Assembly: GCF_011046555.1 (NCBI RefSeq)
Contig: NZ_CP049246.1
Coordinates: 806,001-870,000, forward strand
Source: Sphingobacterium lactis
GTDB taxonomy: Bacteria > Bacteroidota > Bacteroidia > Sphingobacteriales > Sphingobacteriaceae
DNA length: 64,000 bases
Reading direction: 5' to 3'
Shown here: positions 44,025 through 52,346 of the stretch, one piece after another
Position numbering within the stretch: position 1 is the first letter of the stretch
How the letters are laid out: every line of letters begins with the position of its first letter
Notes under the pieces: model-generated
What the model saw: the letters and a program-made list of their open reading frames with translations, nothing else
Database searches by the model: none
Told to the model about the DNA's origin: nothing
Position numbers and translations under genes: made by a program

Positions 44025-46592
44025 TTAAAAGGAGAGCCCCACACGGATATACGGCAGAACCGCTTCCTTGCTGACGCCCACGGTTGCCTGGATCACCATC
44101 AGGTCGCCAGGGATAAAATACAATCCTCCGCCGACGCCATTGTGCCAGGTGTTGGAGCTTTCATTCGGCATCCACACGCGGCCGACATCGTAGAAGGCAA
44201 TGGCACCTACCGTACCCGGCACGAGGTAAGAACTGAAGCTGAACAGCTTGATGCGCGCATCCAAGTTGTTGTACACCGCTGTTTTTCCCGTGAAACGTTG
44301 GGAGTTGAACCCACGGAGGCTTGTTTCGCCACCAATCATCGCGTGCTGGTAGAAGTACGGGTCGCCCCATACGGCCTGGACGCCGGTTCTGTTCGCAAGG
44401 GTCAGGTAGTCATTGAATACGGTTTTATAAAAACTGACCGCACTTTCCGTAGCGGCGTAATTGCGTCCCTGGCCTGCTATTTCGGCCTTCCAATCCCAAC
44501 GGCTATACAACCGATAACCTCGCTTAGCATTGGCCATATTGTCCCGCTTATCCACATCGATTCCGACAGCTGCACCGGTAAAGAATTTGGAGGAAAAGAT
44601 ATCCTCCCCGGCATGCGTATGGTTGAAGGTGTGGAAGAAATGGTCGGTGTTATCTTTGGCGCGGCTGGTGTAAAATTCCGAGCTCGATCCATAGAATAGC
44701 TTCGCATTTTTTGATAGGGGATATTCCAGGAAGGCATCTGCATTGATGTTGTCATAGCGATTCCGGAAGTAGGAAATCTCGCGGTCGTCGCTATTCTCAA
44801 ATTCGGTATTGTTGCCATACCCAAAGAAATTGCTCTGGTTGAACGGTCCCAATGCGCGCAAATGGATCGCCAAGTCCTGTTCGCCCCAGATCTTTTTCAT
44901 GTTTCCCTTGTATTCGAACATAAAGGACTGCCTGCCGGTCAGGTAACTGGCCAGGATTTCATGCCGATAGGCGTATGGGGACTTACGGAACCCTTGGTTC
45001 TCGATGATATAGCCCAACCCCATAATGAAACCACGGTCTATCCCGTAGTTCAGGTTGACTAAAACACCCTTCCGGTCGTATACAAAGTTGTCGTACTGGT
45101 ATTGGTGTACGGCAGTATCGTTCTTCAGATGGTAGCGGATATTTTTGAGGTTGGCGAACGTATTGCTGGTGTCGACTTTGCTATCGTAGACATGTACCTT
45201 TCTGTTGTTGCTGAAAGCGTCAGTCGCGGTAAATTGGTCGTGACCTTTTCCGCCGATTAATCGCACCTTGATGGGTGATTTTCCGGCGCCCTTCAGCTTG
45301 TATTCATCTTCGCCTGCAAGTCCATAGATGCGGATCTCTTCCGTCTCCAATGGATCGAAGCGACGTTTCAATAGGCGTGCACCCTCCGTACCGTCCTTTT
45401 TCTTGTTGTGGACATCTACGGTTATGCTTCCATCTTCTTCGAAATCAACCTCAATGAACTCACGTTTCTCGGAAAGAGGGATATCCACATACTTGGCGAG
45501 GGACTGAAAGTATTCCATCGCCGTCGTGCCGAGTTCATCTCGGCGGGAGCGGATATTGGTTTCCAGTTCCGGCGCACTCAGTTTCACGATGGTATCTGGC
45601 ATCTGCAACATGGCCTGATGGATGAGGGAATCGGTGAGGGTCTGCTGCACATAGGCAATTTCCTCCTCCCAAACGGACTTACCGATGCGGTTCAGGAAAA
45701 AGCGGTCGAAATGGCGGGCATTGAAATTCCAATGGGACACATTCCGGATGTGTGGACTGAAGGGCTGTAGATGTGCCTTTAGCCACTGCATGGAAAGCAG
45801 GACGGGAAATACACCCGAGGTTTTATAGTACACCTTATCGCGATCGCGCGGAACAGGTGTGTAGATCTTTTTGCCTTTTTCTTTTTCGGGATCCCAGCGC
45901 CAGTTATCCTCATGGCGGTCCCAGTCGCCGAGCACAAAGTCCAACAGGCGTGCCCGAAGGGTAATGCGCTGATCGACCTTGGTATCGTTATCTTCCAGGA
46001 GTTTCTGGATCACCTTGGCGGAGTTATCGGTCTTTTCATTTTCGAACGGCATGCGTGCCTCGAACATATAGGGGCGATTCTTGAAGATCGGTCTATACTC
46101 ACCGAATAAGGGGTCATCGCCGACGAAGACGAGCTCCGGCGCGGCGTGTGGGATATCCAAGGCACGGTTGAATGTGGGTACGGTAAGTGCTCCGAACGGA
46201 TGTGCAATGGAAATCTGGTCCTGCACGATATCCTTAGCAATGGTCTTGCGCAGGCTTTCCGGGAGGCTGCGCTCCGGAAACTTCTGGATGGACCGCAAGA
46301 CCCATTCCGTCCCTGTGCTGTCCTTCAAGCGTAAGGATTGGGTCTGCATACCGCCTCCGAGCTTTACGATGGATAGCCCGCCTTTCTCCGTGGCGAGGTC
46401 CATGGTACGCATCTTCACCGGCGTGTTATAAAGCACACGGTAGCTGTCGCCGAGCCAGAACCGGTGGATCGGCCCGACTTGGTCGTATTCTGGGGCAATG
46501 ACGGCAACGGTACTGTCCGGTGTCTGTCCGGAAGCCTGTGCCGCGATAAATAGCAGTAAGCCACTTAGAATCTTAGGTAGATTTTTTCGCAT
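44025..46592 (-). CDS. BamA/TamA-like outer membrane barrel with N-terminal kinase-like domain
   Basis: An 855-residue exported protein with signal peptide ending near ASGQ. Residues about 60-400 form a soluble domain holding VLGDWDRHEDNWRW and TPVPRDRDKVYY, a D-R-H-x-x-N plus D-R-D arrangement that recalls atypical kinases (HipA/FAM20 style); that reading is inference. From about 520 the chain is a surface-antigen/BamA-type barrel, with the closing signature GGETSLRGFNSQRF, a GRVW turn (AFYDVGRVW) and a C-terminal aromatic IRVGLSF. Longer Bacteroidota homologues carry a metallophosphatase at their N-terminus; here that part is a separate gene in the same operon. Confidence 0.88.
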   Translation of the reverse strand: MRKNLPKILSGLLLFIAAQASGQTPDSTVAVIAPEYDQVGPIHRFWLGDSYRVLYNTPVKMRTMDLATEKGGLSIVKLGGGMQTQSLRLKDSTGTEWVLRSIQKFPERSLPESLRKTIAKDIVQDQISIAHPFGALTVPTFNRALDIPHAAPELVFVGDDPLFGEYRPIFKNRPYMFEARMPFENEKTDNSAKVIQKLLEDNDTKVDQRITLRARLLDFVLGDWDRHEDNWRWDPEKEKGKKIYTPVPRDRDKVYYKTSGVFPVLLSMQWLKAHLQPFSPHIRNVSHWNFNARHFDRFFLNRIGKSVWEEEIAYVQQTLTDSLIHQAMLQMPDTIVKLSAPELETNIRSRRDELGTTAMEYFQSLAKYVDIPLSEKREFIEVDFEEDGSITVDVHNKKKDGTEGARLLKRRFDPLETEEIRIYGLAGEDEYKLKGAGKSPIKVRLIGGKGHDQFTATDAFSNNRKVHVYDSKVDTSNTFANLKNIRYHLKNDTAVHQYQYDNFVYDRKGVLVNLNYGIDRGFIMGLGYIIENQGFRKSPYAYRHEILASYLTGRQSFMFEYKGNMKKIWGEQDLAIHLRALGPFNQSNFFGYGNNTEFENSDDREISYFRNRYDNINADAFLEYPLSKNAKLFYGSSSEFYTSRAKDNTDHFFHTFNHTHAGEDIFSSKFFTGAAVGIDVDKRDNMANAKRGYRLYSRWDWKAEIAGQGRNYAATESAVSFYKTVFNDYLTLANRTGVQAVWGDPYFYQHAMIGGETSLRGFNSQRFTGKTAVYNNLDARIKLFSFSSYLVPGTVGAIAFYDVGRVWMPNESSNTWHNGVGGGLYFIPGDLMVIQATVGVSKEAVLPYIRVGLSF

Positions 46593-46604
46593 GGATTACG
46601 AGTT

Positions 46605-48947
46605 TTAAGGGTTAATGGTATTGGTTTCGTTCAATTTTATTTTTACCCGAATGGCTTTCAGATCACTTACCCCCTGGAGGTTCTCCAACTCCAGTTCTTC
46701 GTATTCAGGTTCAATATAATTCAATTTGATGACCTCTTGCAGGCAGGTCCGCAGCTCGCGCGCCACCTGATTCCTGCTGTAGACAATCGCAATGGTGCCC
46801 GGTTGTACCAAGCGTTCGGTACTGTCCTTCAGGTGTGCCTTATCGATCCGTTTCTTGATGATCTGATACCGGATGTTGTAGGAACCTTCCACATCGAAAC
46901 GGCGCTCATCCTCACGGAAGCTGATATCGATGGGGTTCGGGTGGATAAAGATCAACTGGGTCGTTTGCAATGGGATGGGCAGCTTGCTGCGCAGGGCATG
47001 CGTCATGGCACCGATCTTGGCGATGTTGATGATCTGCAAAACCCGTATCTGCTTCAGGATGCGCAGGTCAAAAGGCGTTACGGGGGAGATCGACTGCCCC
47101 ACGTACAGGTCATATTCCACGCCATCCGTACGGAAGGTCTCAAAATAGGATGGAAAGATCTGCTGGATCTCCGCATTGAACTCCTGCATGTTCTTCACGA
47201 TCAGCTGGTTGAGCTTTTTGAGGGACTGCTCGAAGGACTCGTTGCTGGAGTTGAACTCCTTGTAGCTGTACTGCAGGTTCTTCCGACAATTGCGCAGGAA
47301 GCTGTGTGCCTCGGGGTATTTCCCTTCCATGCGATCCAGGAATTGCGGTACGTCTTCCTGGAAGAAGGCCAGTATATCCAACAGGTAATGGTCGAGGTTG
47401 TTGCCCGTGGACCACTCGTAGACTTCGTCAAAACGTTTCACGAAGCCTTCCTCTTCCTCCAATTGGGTCGTCCGCTGCGCTTCTTCCATCAGGTTGCGGA
47501 TGTAATTCATCCGGACCTGGATATCTTCCCGATAGGATTTGTTGCGCAGGTAGCTGGAGTCCTTCACATCCACGGCAGCATAGAAAGGATAGACCTCTTT
47601 GAATGCTATTTTTTCCAATTCGGGCTGTTGATAATTGTACAGCACCTCGCCAAGGTATTGCGCAGCCACCTGGTTAAACTTCCATTCCACGGCCGGTTGT
47701 AAGGCCGTATAGCGGTGCAGGATAATGTTGTTCAGCTCGTTCCGGAAGCCCGATACAATCTCATTGGCCAATTGCGCCAAGAGGGGATAGAAGGTCTGGA
47801 TCTGGATGAGCATATTGCGGGTGAGCTGCACACCGGTTTTGCTGTACACTTCAAAGATGCCGACAAAAGTATCGTTATGAACCAACGGAAAGCAGACATA
47901 GCTAGAAACACCCGTTTTCACCAGGCTCTTGATGAGGTTGGTGCTCGCTGTTTCCAGACCATCCTCCACGCCGTAGGAAAGGATGTGCGGTTTTTCCAGA
48001 TACTGGTAAAGCTCACCCTGATTGATATAATGCTGGTAAAAGAAATCGTCTGCCAGCAGAAGACTGTCCTTGGCCAAGTCCGGCGAAAGGATCGGCGCAT
48101 CGTTCAGCTTCAGGATCGGATAAAACGAAGTCTTGATACCTTGAAAGTACGCAATATTGGTCAGGATCTCGTTGATCTTTATTAAGCCGTCCTGCCCCTT
48201 GAATATATTCAGGTTATTGATGAGGCTCTGTAGACTCTCCGTCACATATTCCTGGTGGCAATCCACAAAAGTCAGGATGCTGAACCCCGAAAAGGTGAAT
48301 TTCGACAGGTCGAACAGGTCCAAAATCGGTTCGATATCACTGTATTCGATGTTCTCTTTTTCCTTGATGGAGGAGAGGTCGAGGATCGGCAGGTCTGCGG
48401 TGGTCTGCACATCCACGAAGGTGAAGTCGATCAGCAGTTCGTAGTACTTGCTGAAGGTCGATTCCCTCTTGACGTAGCGCCGTTTGGCCCCCAATGGAGG
48501 CATATCGTAAAAACGCTCCAGCAGGAGCAGGAATATCTGTTTGTTCAGGAATTCGATGTTGAATACGCGATGTCCCTGTTCGGTGGTGACACGGTCAAAA
48601 TCGGTGCGTACCAGTTCATAGAAGTCCTCCGTTCCGAAGAAAACGCGGTCCGGAATCGGGTAGCCTAGCGCCCATTTGACCTTCTTGTCTGTCGGGACGC
48701 CTTTGGCGAGGTGATAGATCATCTCGAACACAGGCGCAAAGGCAGCGACATTGTCCTGTTGGAGGTCTCCGTTTGCTGCGATGGACGAACGAATGTGCGC
48801 TTCTGCCAACTTGGGCAGCAGCATATCCGTGCCTTCATGGGCAATGGTGCGCTCCACATAATTTAGAAATGGCCATAGCGATAACCGCTCCTGGAACATG
48901 CCGTTCTGCTGGATGTCATTATCGATATTTACGACTTCTTGCAACAT
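46605..48947 (-). CDS. GAF-domain protein of unknown function
   Basis: A 780-residue soluble protein. A GAF domain can be recognised at about 330-460 (SYGVEDGLETASTNLIKSLV, GVSSYVCFPLVHNDTFVGIFEVYSK). Flanking regions are helical with no named domain; a long C-terminal part (about 600-780) ends in RVKIKLNETNTINP. No kinase, cyclase or DNA-binding domain is visible, so it is a sensor without a recognisable output. It lies 24 bases after the metallophosphatase and 12 before the BamA-like gene. Similar GAF proteins occur in other Bacteroidota. Confidence 0.8.
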   Translation of the reverse strand: MLQEVVNIDNDIQQNGMFQERLSLWPFLNYVERTIAHEGTDMLLPKLAEAHIRSSIAANGDLQQDNVAAFAPVFEMIYHLAKGVPTDKKVKWALGYPIPDRVFFGTEDFYELVRTDFDRVTTEQGHRVFNIEFLNKQIFLLLLERFYDMPPLGAKRRYVKRESTFSKYYELLIDFTFVDVQTTADLPILDLSSIKEKENIEYSDIEPILDLFDLSKFTFSGFSILTFVDCHQEYVTESLQSLINNLNIFKGQDGLIKINEILTNIAYFQGIKTSFYPILKLNDAPILSPDLAKDSLLLADDFFYQHYINQGELYQYLEKPHILSYGVEDGLETASTNLIKSLVKTGVSSYVCFPLVHNDTFVGIFEVYSKTGVQLTRNMLIQIQTFYPLLAQLANEIVSGFRNELNNIILHRYTALQPAVEWKFNQVAAQYLGEVLYNYQQPELEKIAFKEVYPFYAAVDVKDSSYLRNKSYREDIQVRMNYIRNLMEEAQRTTQLEEEEGFVKRFDEVYEWSTGNNLDHYLLDILAFFQEDVPQFLDRMEGKYPEAHSFLRNCRKNLQYSYKEFNSSNESFEQSLKKLNQLIVKNMQEFNAEIQQIFPSYFETFRTDGVEYDLYVGQSISPVTPFDLRILKQIRVLQIINIAKIGAMTHALRSKLPIPLQTTQLIFIHPNPIDISFREDERRFDVEGSYNIRYQIIKKRIDKAHLKDSTERLVQPGTIAIVYSRNQVARELRTCLQEVIKLNYIEPEYEELELENLQGVSDLKAIRVKIKLNETNTINP

Positions 48948-48971
48948 AGGTTGGTTTGGATTTGGTACTGA

Positions 48972-50051
48972 TTATTTTGTATTCTCGAAATCGAGCACGG
49001 TCTCAAAGGATTTCGTCAGGGAATCCTTTGGGCTGTCGATATAGAAGGTTAATTTAAGATCGTTGTTGTCCAGGCAGTCCAGCACGGCAAAGCCTTGCTT
49101 TTCGTAGCGGTACTTCAGGTTCTTGTTCTTGCGGATGGAAGACGTTTTGGCACCGGAGCCACTAACGATCTGGCGGTTCTTCCCTTTCAAGATATACTGC
49201 AAGCCATGGTCGTGACCCGCGAGGAATACCACGCGCGGATGTTCGCTGACTGCTTGTTCTATGCGCTGAATCAAATCCTGATACTGCGGATGCGGTAGGT
49301 CCTCCGGCGATTTGAAGGCTGTTTTCCGGAAGATCGGATACAGGGATCCCAAACCTGGAAGCGGCACGTACAGCGGTCGCCACAGCTTGGTCAACGGAAA
49401 GAGATGGTCGCGCCAACCGAACCGCAGGTTGTGGTCGCCAAAGGAGGCCATGGGGTGGTGCGAAATCAACAACAGGGCCTTGTCCTTATTTTGGTTGGCC
49501 AGTTCGGCCAATGTGGTCATAAATTTATCTTGCTCCTCCGCGATGCTCTCCGGATGGTGTGGGAACAGCCAGTATTCGCTGTCGTACACCAGTGCCAGGA
49601 CATGTTCGGAAATGGCGATGCGGAATGGTCCCAATGTACCTGCCTGTGGAACAAACTGCAATCCGGGGTCGTTGAAGCTCTTCAGGTAAGCCTCCTGGGC
49701 CTGTACTTTCGCCAAGCCTTCCTCGCCGGTATGGTCCCAATCGTGGTTGCCCGCCAGGAAATACACGGGGACATCTTCCTTGCGGAAGCCTTCGAATTGC
49801 GAACGCAGAATGGCTGCAGTCTCCTCGCTCTCGGGTGGGGTAAGTCCCATGCCCGACGGGTAGATGTTGTCGCCCATGTAGAAGACCGTTGTCTTGCCCG
49901 GTAGCTGCAGGTGGTTCGCCTTGTCGATCAGGAAGGTCTGTTTCGAATTGGTCTCACCAGCATCTCCGAAAAGGATAAGGCGCCTCTCGACCTCCTGTCC
50001 AAAGGTGCAGACACTAAGAAAGAGAAAATAGATCAGTACGAAGTGGCGCAT
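48972..50051 (-). CDS. Secreted calcineurin-like metallophosphatase
   Basis: A 359-residue exported phosphoesterase with a signal peptide (MRHFVLIYFLFLSVCTFG). The metal-site blocks are all present: LFGDAGETN (D-x-G in place of D-x-H), FYMGDNIYPSG, LAGNHDWDH, ISHHPMASFGDHN and FLAGHDHGLQYI. In many Bacteroidota this domain is fused to the BamA-like barrel; here the two are encoded separately in one operon. Its start overlaps the preceding stop by one base (TAATG). Confidence 0.92.
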   Translation of the reverse strand: MRHFVLIYFLFLSVCTFGQEVERRLILFGDAGETNSKQTFLIDKANHLQLPGKTTVFYMGDNIYPSGMGLTPPESEETAAILRSQFEGFRKEDVPVYFLAGNHDWDHTGEEGLAKVQAQEAYLKSFNDPGLQFVPQAGTLGPFRIAISEHVLALVYDSEYWLFPHHPESIAEEQDKFMTTLAELANQNKDKALLLISHHPMASFGDHNLRFGWRDHLFPLTKLWRPLYVPLPGLGSLYPIFRKTAFKSPEDLPHPQYQDLIQRIEQAVSEHPRVVFLAGHDHGLQYILKGKNRQIVSGSGAKTSSIRKNKNLKYRYEKQGFAVLDCLDNNDLKLTFYIDSPKDSLTKSFETVLDFENTK

Positions 50052-50926
50052 TAGCGAATGGTGTTAAATTGATAGACTACGGCGTTTTCACCTTTATTTT
50101 TCTCACTGCTGATAAACAGGCGATCCTGTGCATCAAAGGCAATTCCCTCAGGTTGTTCGAACTGTTTCTTTCCGAAGCGTATCACCCGTTGGGGAACCCA
50201 TTGCTCATTGAGGATAATCAAAAGGTTATCCACCGCGGAAAGCACGAACCATTGGTTGTTGCCCCGCTTAGTAATAGCCGATGGGCGCATGGATTTCATG
50301 GTTTTGCCCGCCATTTCGCCGACCTTGTTCAGGTCCAATTTAAATTCCTGTTGCAGGGTCAACGTGCCGTTGGTACCAATATTCAGGATGTACCCCGATA
50401 CCGCTGGATTTCCCTTGTCCTGCTTGCATTCCTTGCAGAGCACATAGATGTTCTTGCTGGTCGGATCGTAGGCCATGGATTCGTACTCGCCTTTGCCGAG
50501 TAATCCTTTGGTGGTAACTACCTGATCCTTGGGTGCGTCCAGGCTGGTCGGGAAACTGAAGATGGTCCCATCACTGCGCAGCACGTAAAAATTAGTGCCA
50601 TCGGTGGTAATGTCCTCATAGTCGCCGGAACCCGCAAATTTATAAGCCGATTCGGTAGTTCCATCGTTGAGGTTGTAGGTAAATACGGCCCCCAGTTCGT
50701 CCTGAACGGCATACAGCAATTCCGGTTTCACAGCAAGAAAAGTATGTCCGGAGATCTCGTCCAACTGGCGGTCCAGGATAAAGGTCTTGTCCGCCAGCAG
50801 CTCCTGGCCCAGGGTGTCCTGCGTCATTTCTGCACTGTCGGCTCTCGAAGCCGAATTTCCTGTATTTGGTTGGCATCCTGCTAATACCGATAGCAGGTAC
50901 ATGCCGAAGATTGTTTTTATTCCCAT
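50051..50926 (-). CDS. SdiA-regulated-domain lipoprotein
   Basis: A 291-residue lipoprotein. I start at the ATG at 50926 (MGIKTIFGMYLLSVLAGC), giving lipobox LAGC; the in-frame codons upstream overlap the HD gene and are not signal-like. The mature protein is a beta-propeller of the SdiA-regulated family (LDEISGHTFLAVKPELLYAV, GEYESMAYDPTSKNIYVLCK, FEQPEGIAFDAQDRLFISSE). These propellers are extracytoplasmic; ligand unknown. One-base spacing to the HD gene and one-base overlap with the phosphatase gene. Confidence 0.82.
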   Translation of the reverse strand: MGIKTIFGMYLLSVLAGCQPNTGNSASRADSAEMTQDTLGQELLADKTFILDRQLDEISGHTFLAVKPELLYAVQDELGAVFTYNLNDGTTESAYKFAGSGDYEDITTDGTNFYVLRSDGTIFSFPTSLDAPKDQVVTTKGLLGKGEYESMAYDPTSKNIYVLCKECKQDKGNPAVSGYILNIGTNGTLTLQQEFKLDLNKVGEMAGKTMKSMRPSAITKRGNNQWFVLSAVDNLLIILNEQWVPQRVIRFGKKQFEQPEGIAFDAQDRLFISSEKNKGENAVVYQFNTIR

Positions 50927-50927
50927 G

Positions 50928-52088
50928 TTATTTTGAAAGGATAATGGCCACGACAAAAGCGGCAATGGATAGGACCAAACCGAACATGAATACTCCGTAG
51001 GCATAGCGTAGGAGCCTATATTTCCGGCCCAGGACCACACCCTGCGAATAGACGTCCTTGGTCAACATGCCGTACAGGAAGTCCTTATCGTCCATGGCTT
51101 TGTTCATGGCGCCTTGGTAGTCGTTGAATTTCGTTTTATAAAAGTTTCCGAAGAAAAGTAAATTGACGGATTTCTGCTCCACGTCCTCCGGTTTGAAATA
51201 ACCGTCCGGTATTTTGGGGATTGTCGCTAGGATGGCCAAGACCATCGTCGTCACGGAGCCCATCATCAACAGGCAGGTCGGGATGATCAGGTGTGGGTTA
51301 CTGTCCAGCGCCTTTAGCAGGACTGCCACAATGACCGATAGGATAATGGAGTTAACCGTCAACAGGATGTTGGACTTGTTGTCGGCCATATCGCTGAGCC
51401 GCTGGCTGTTGGCTGAGGTGATCCGGAACATGGTCTCGATACCACGCTCGGGCTTCCGCGATTTTTCCGATGTTGCCTCTACCTTTGCCTGGCTCTTCTT
51501 CTGTTTCTTCTTCAAGGCATCGAGATTGACCTGTTTGCCCTCCTCGAGGTGCTCCTGCGCATAATCCGTATGGTATTTGTGCTTTTCCAGCAGGCTGATG
51601 GTCAACATCCGCCAGGTGCTTTTGTCGATCTTCACCCCCTGTACCTTCTCTGCTTCCTGGAGCATTAGCTTGTTGCGTTCCTCAAAGGTCGCCTTGCCCA
51701 AATGGAACAGATCCGCATCGCAGAGGATCTTCTCCAATAGGTTCCGCGGTGATTGGGGCATGCGCGTGGAAAGGATGCAACCTTCCACTTTTTCAATGAC
51801 TTCCACCGAGACGCCGTTATCCCGCAGGAATTGGGTTGCAGCGTCAGCACTGCGCTGTTCGTGATCCGTGGCCCCGCCGGAAAGATAACCCAGGTCGTGG
51901 AAATAAGCCGCCGTGAGCACGATGAAATGATCCTCGTCACTCAGTTTATAGTGCCGGGACATTTCCTCCGTGGCTTTGACAACATCCCGCGTATGCAGGG
52001 CGTTGTGAAAACAGTACGATTGGCCGTTGTTTCCGCTTTGTGCGGAAAGGTGTGTCTGTATCTTGACAAGTAGTGAACCGTAATCCAT
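50928..52088 (-). CDS. HD hydrolase fused to a Pycsar-effector transmembrane domain (PycTM)
   Basis: A 386-residue protein. N-terminal HD domain with metal ligands His32 (ALHTRD), His64-Asp65 (AYFHDLGY) and Asp in KILCDADLF. A charged linker rich in Lys/Glu (about 185-210) leads to a PycTM domain: ETMFRITSANSQRLSDMADN, then membrane helices at about 238-258, 265-290 and 360-383. PycTM is the membrane-damaging effector domain of cyclic-nucleotide (Pycsar) defence; HD domains often hydrolyse cyclic or phosphorylated nucleotides. No nucleotide cyclase is adjacent; the gene is first in a five-gene operon. Immune function is therefore possible but unproven. Confidence 0.85.
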   Translation of the reverse strand: MDYGSLLVKIQTHLSAQSGNNGQSYCFHNALHTRDVVKATEEMSRHYKLSDEDHFIVLTAAYFHDLGYLSGGATDHEQRSADAATQFLRDNGVSVEVIEKVEGCILSTRMPQSPRNLLEKILCDADLFHLGKATFEERNKLMLQEAEKVQGVKIDKSTWRMLTISLLEKHKYHTDYAQEHLEEGKQVNLDALKKKQKKSQAKVEATSEKSRKPERGIETMFRITSANSQRLSDMADNKSNILLTVNSIILSVIVAVLLKALDSNPHLIIPTCLLMMGSVTTMVLAILATIPKIPDGYFKPEDVEQKSVNLLFFGNFYKTKFNDYQGAMNKAMDDKDFLYGMLTKDVYSQGVVLGRKYRLLRYAYGVFMFGLVLSIAAFVVAIILSK

Positions 52089-52112
52089 TGGCGTTTAATT
52101 TTGCGCTAGATG

Positions 52113-52120
52113 CAAAAATA
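52113..52120 (-). promoter_or_regulatory. -7 box upstream of the HD-PycTM operon
   Basis: TATTTTTG on the minus strand, exact TAnnTTTG, 24 bases before the ATG. Confidence 0.45.
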
Positions 52121-52317
52121 GTTACAATATTCATACCTAGGATATTGGCCGTGTAAAATGACATCCTGCGGGCAAATCAATGTTCTGACACGTAATTCGA
52201 TTATCTAAACGTTAGGAAATCAGGATTATGGAAAACTCGATTTCAGGTAACATGCGAAATATTAGCTTGAAAATCTTAACTTAACATTGACTTAACATCC
52301 TATTAAACCGTAAGACC

Positions 52318-52325
52318 TAAGTTTG
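52318..52325 (+). promoter_or_regulatory. -7 box before the calcineurin-type phosphatase, with upstream TTAAC repeats
   Basis: TAAGTTTG, exact TAnnTTTG, 21 bases before the ATG. Just upstream (52276-52295) the motif CTTAAC occurs twice (CTTAACTTAACATTGACTTAAC region), a possible operator. Confidence 0.45.
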
Positions 52326-52346
52326 CCGTAATTAACTTCTAAACAC

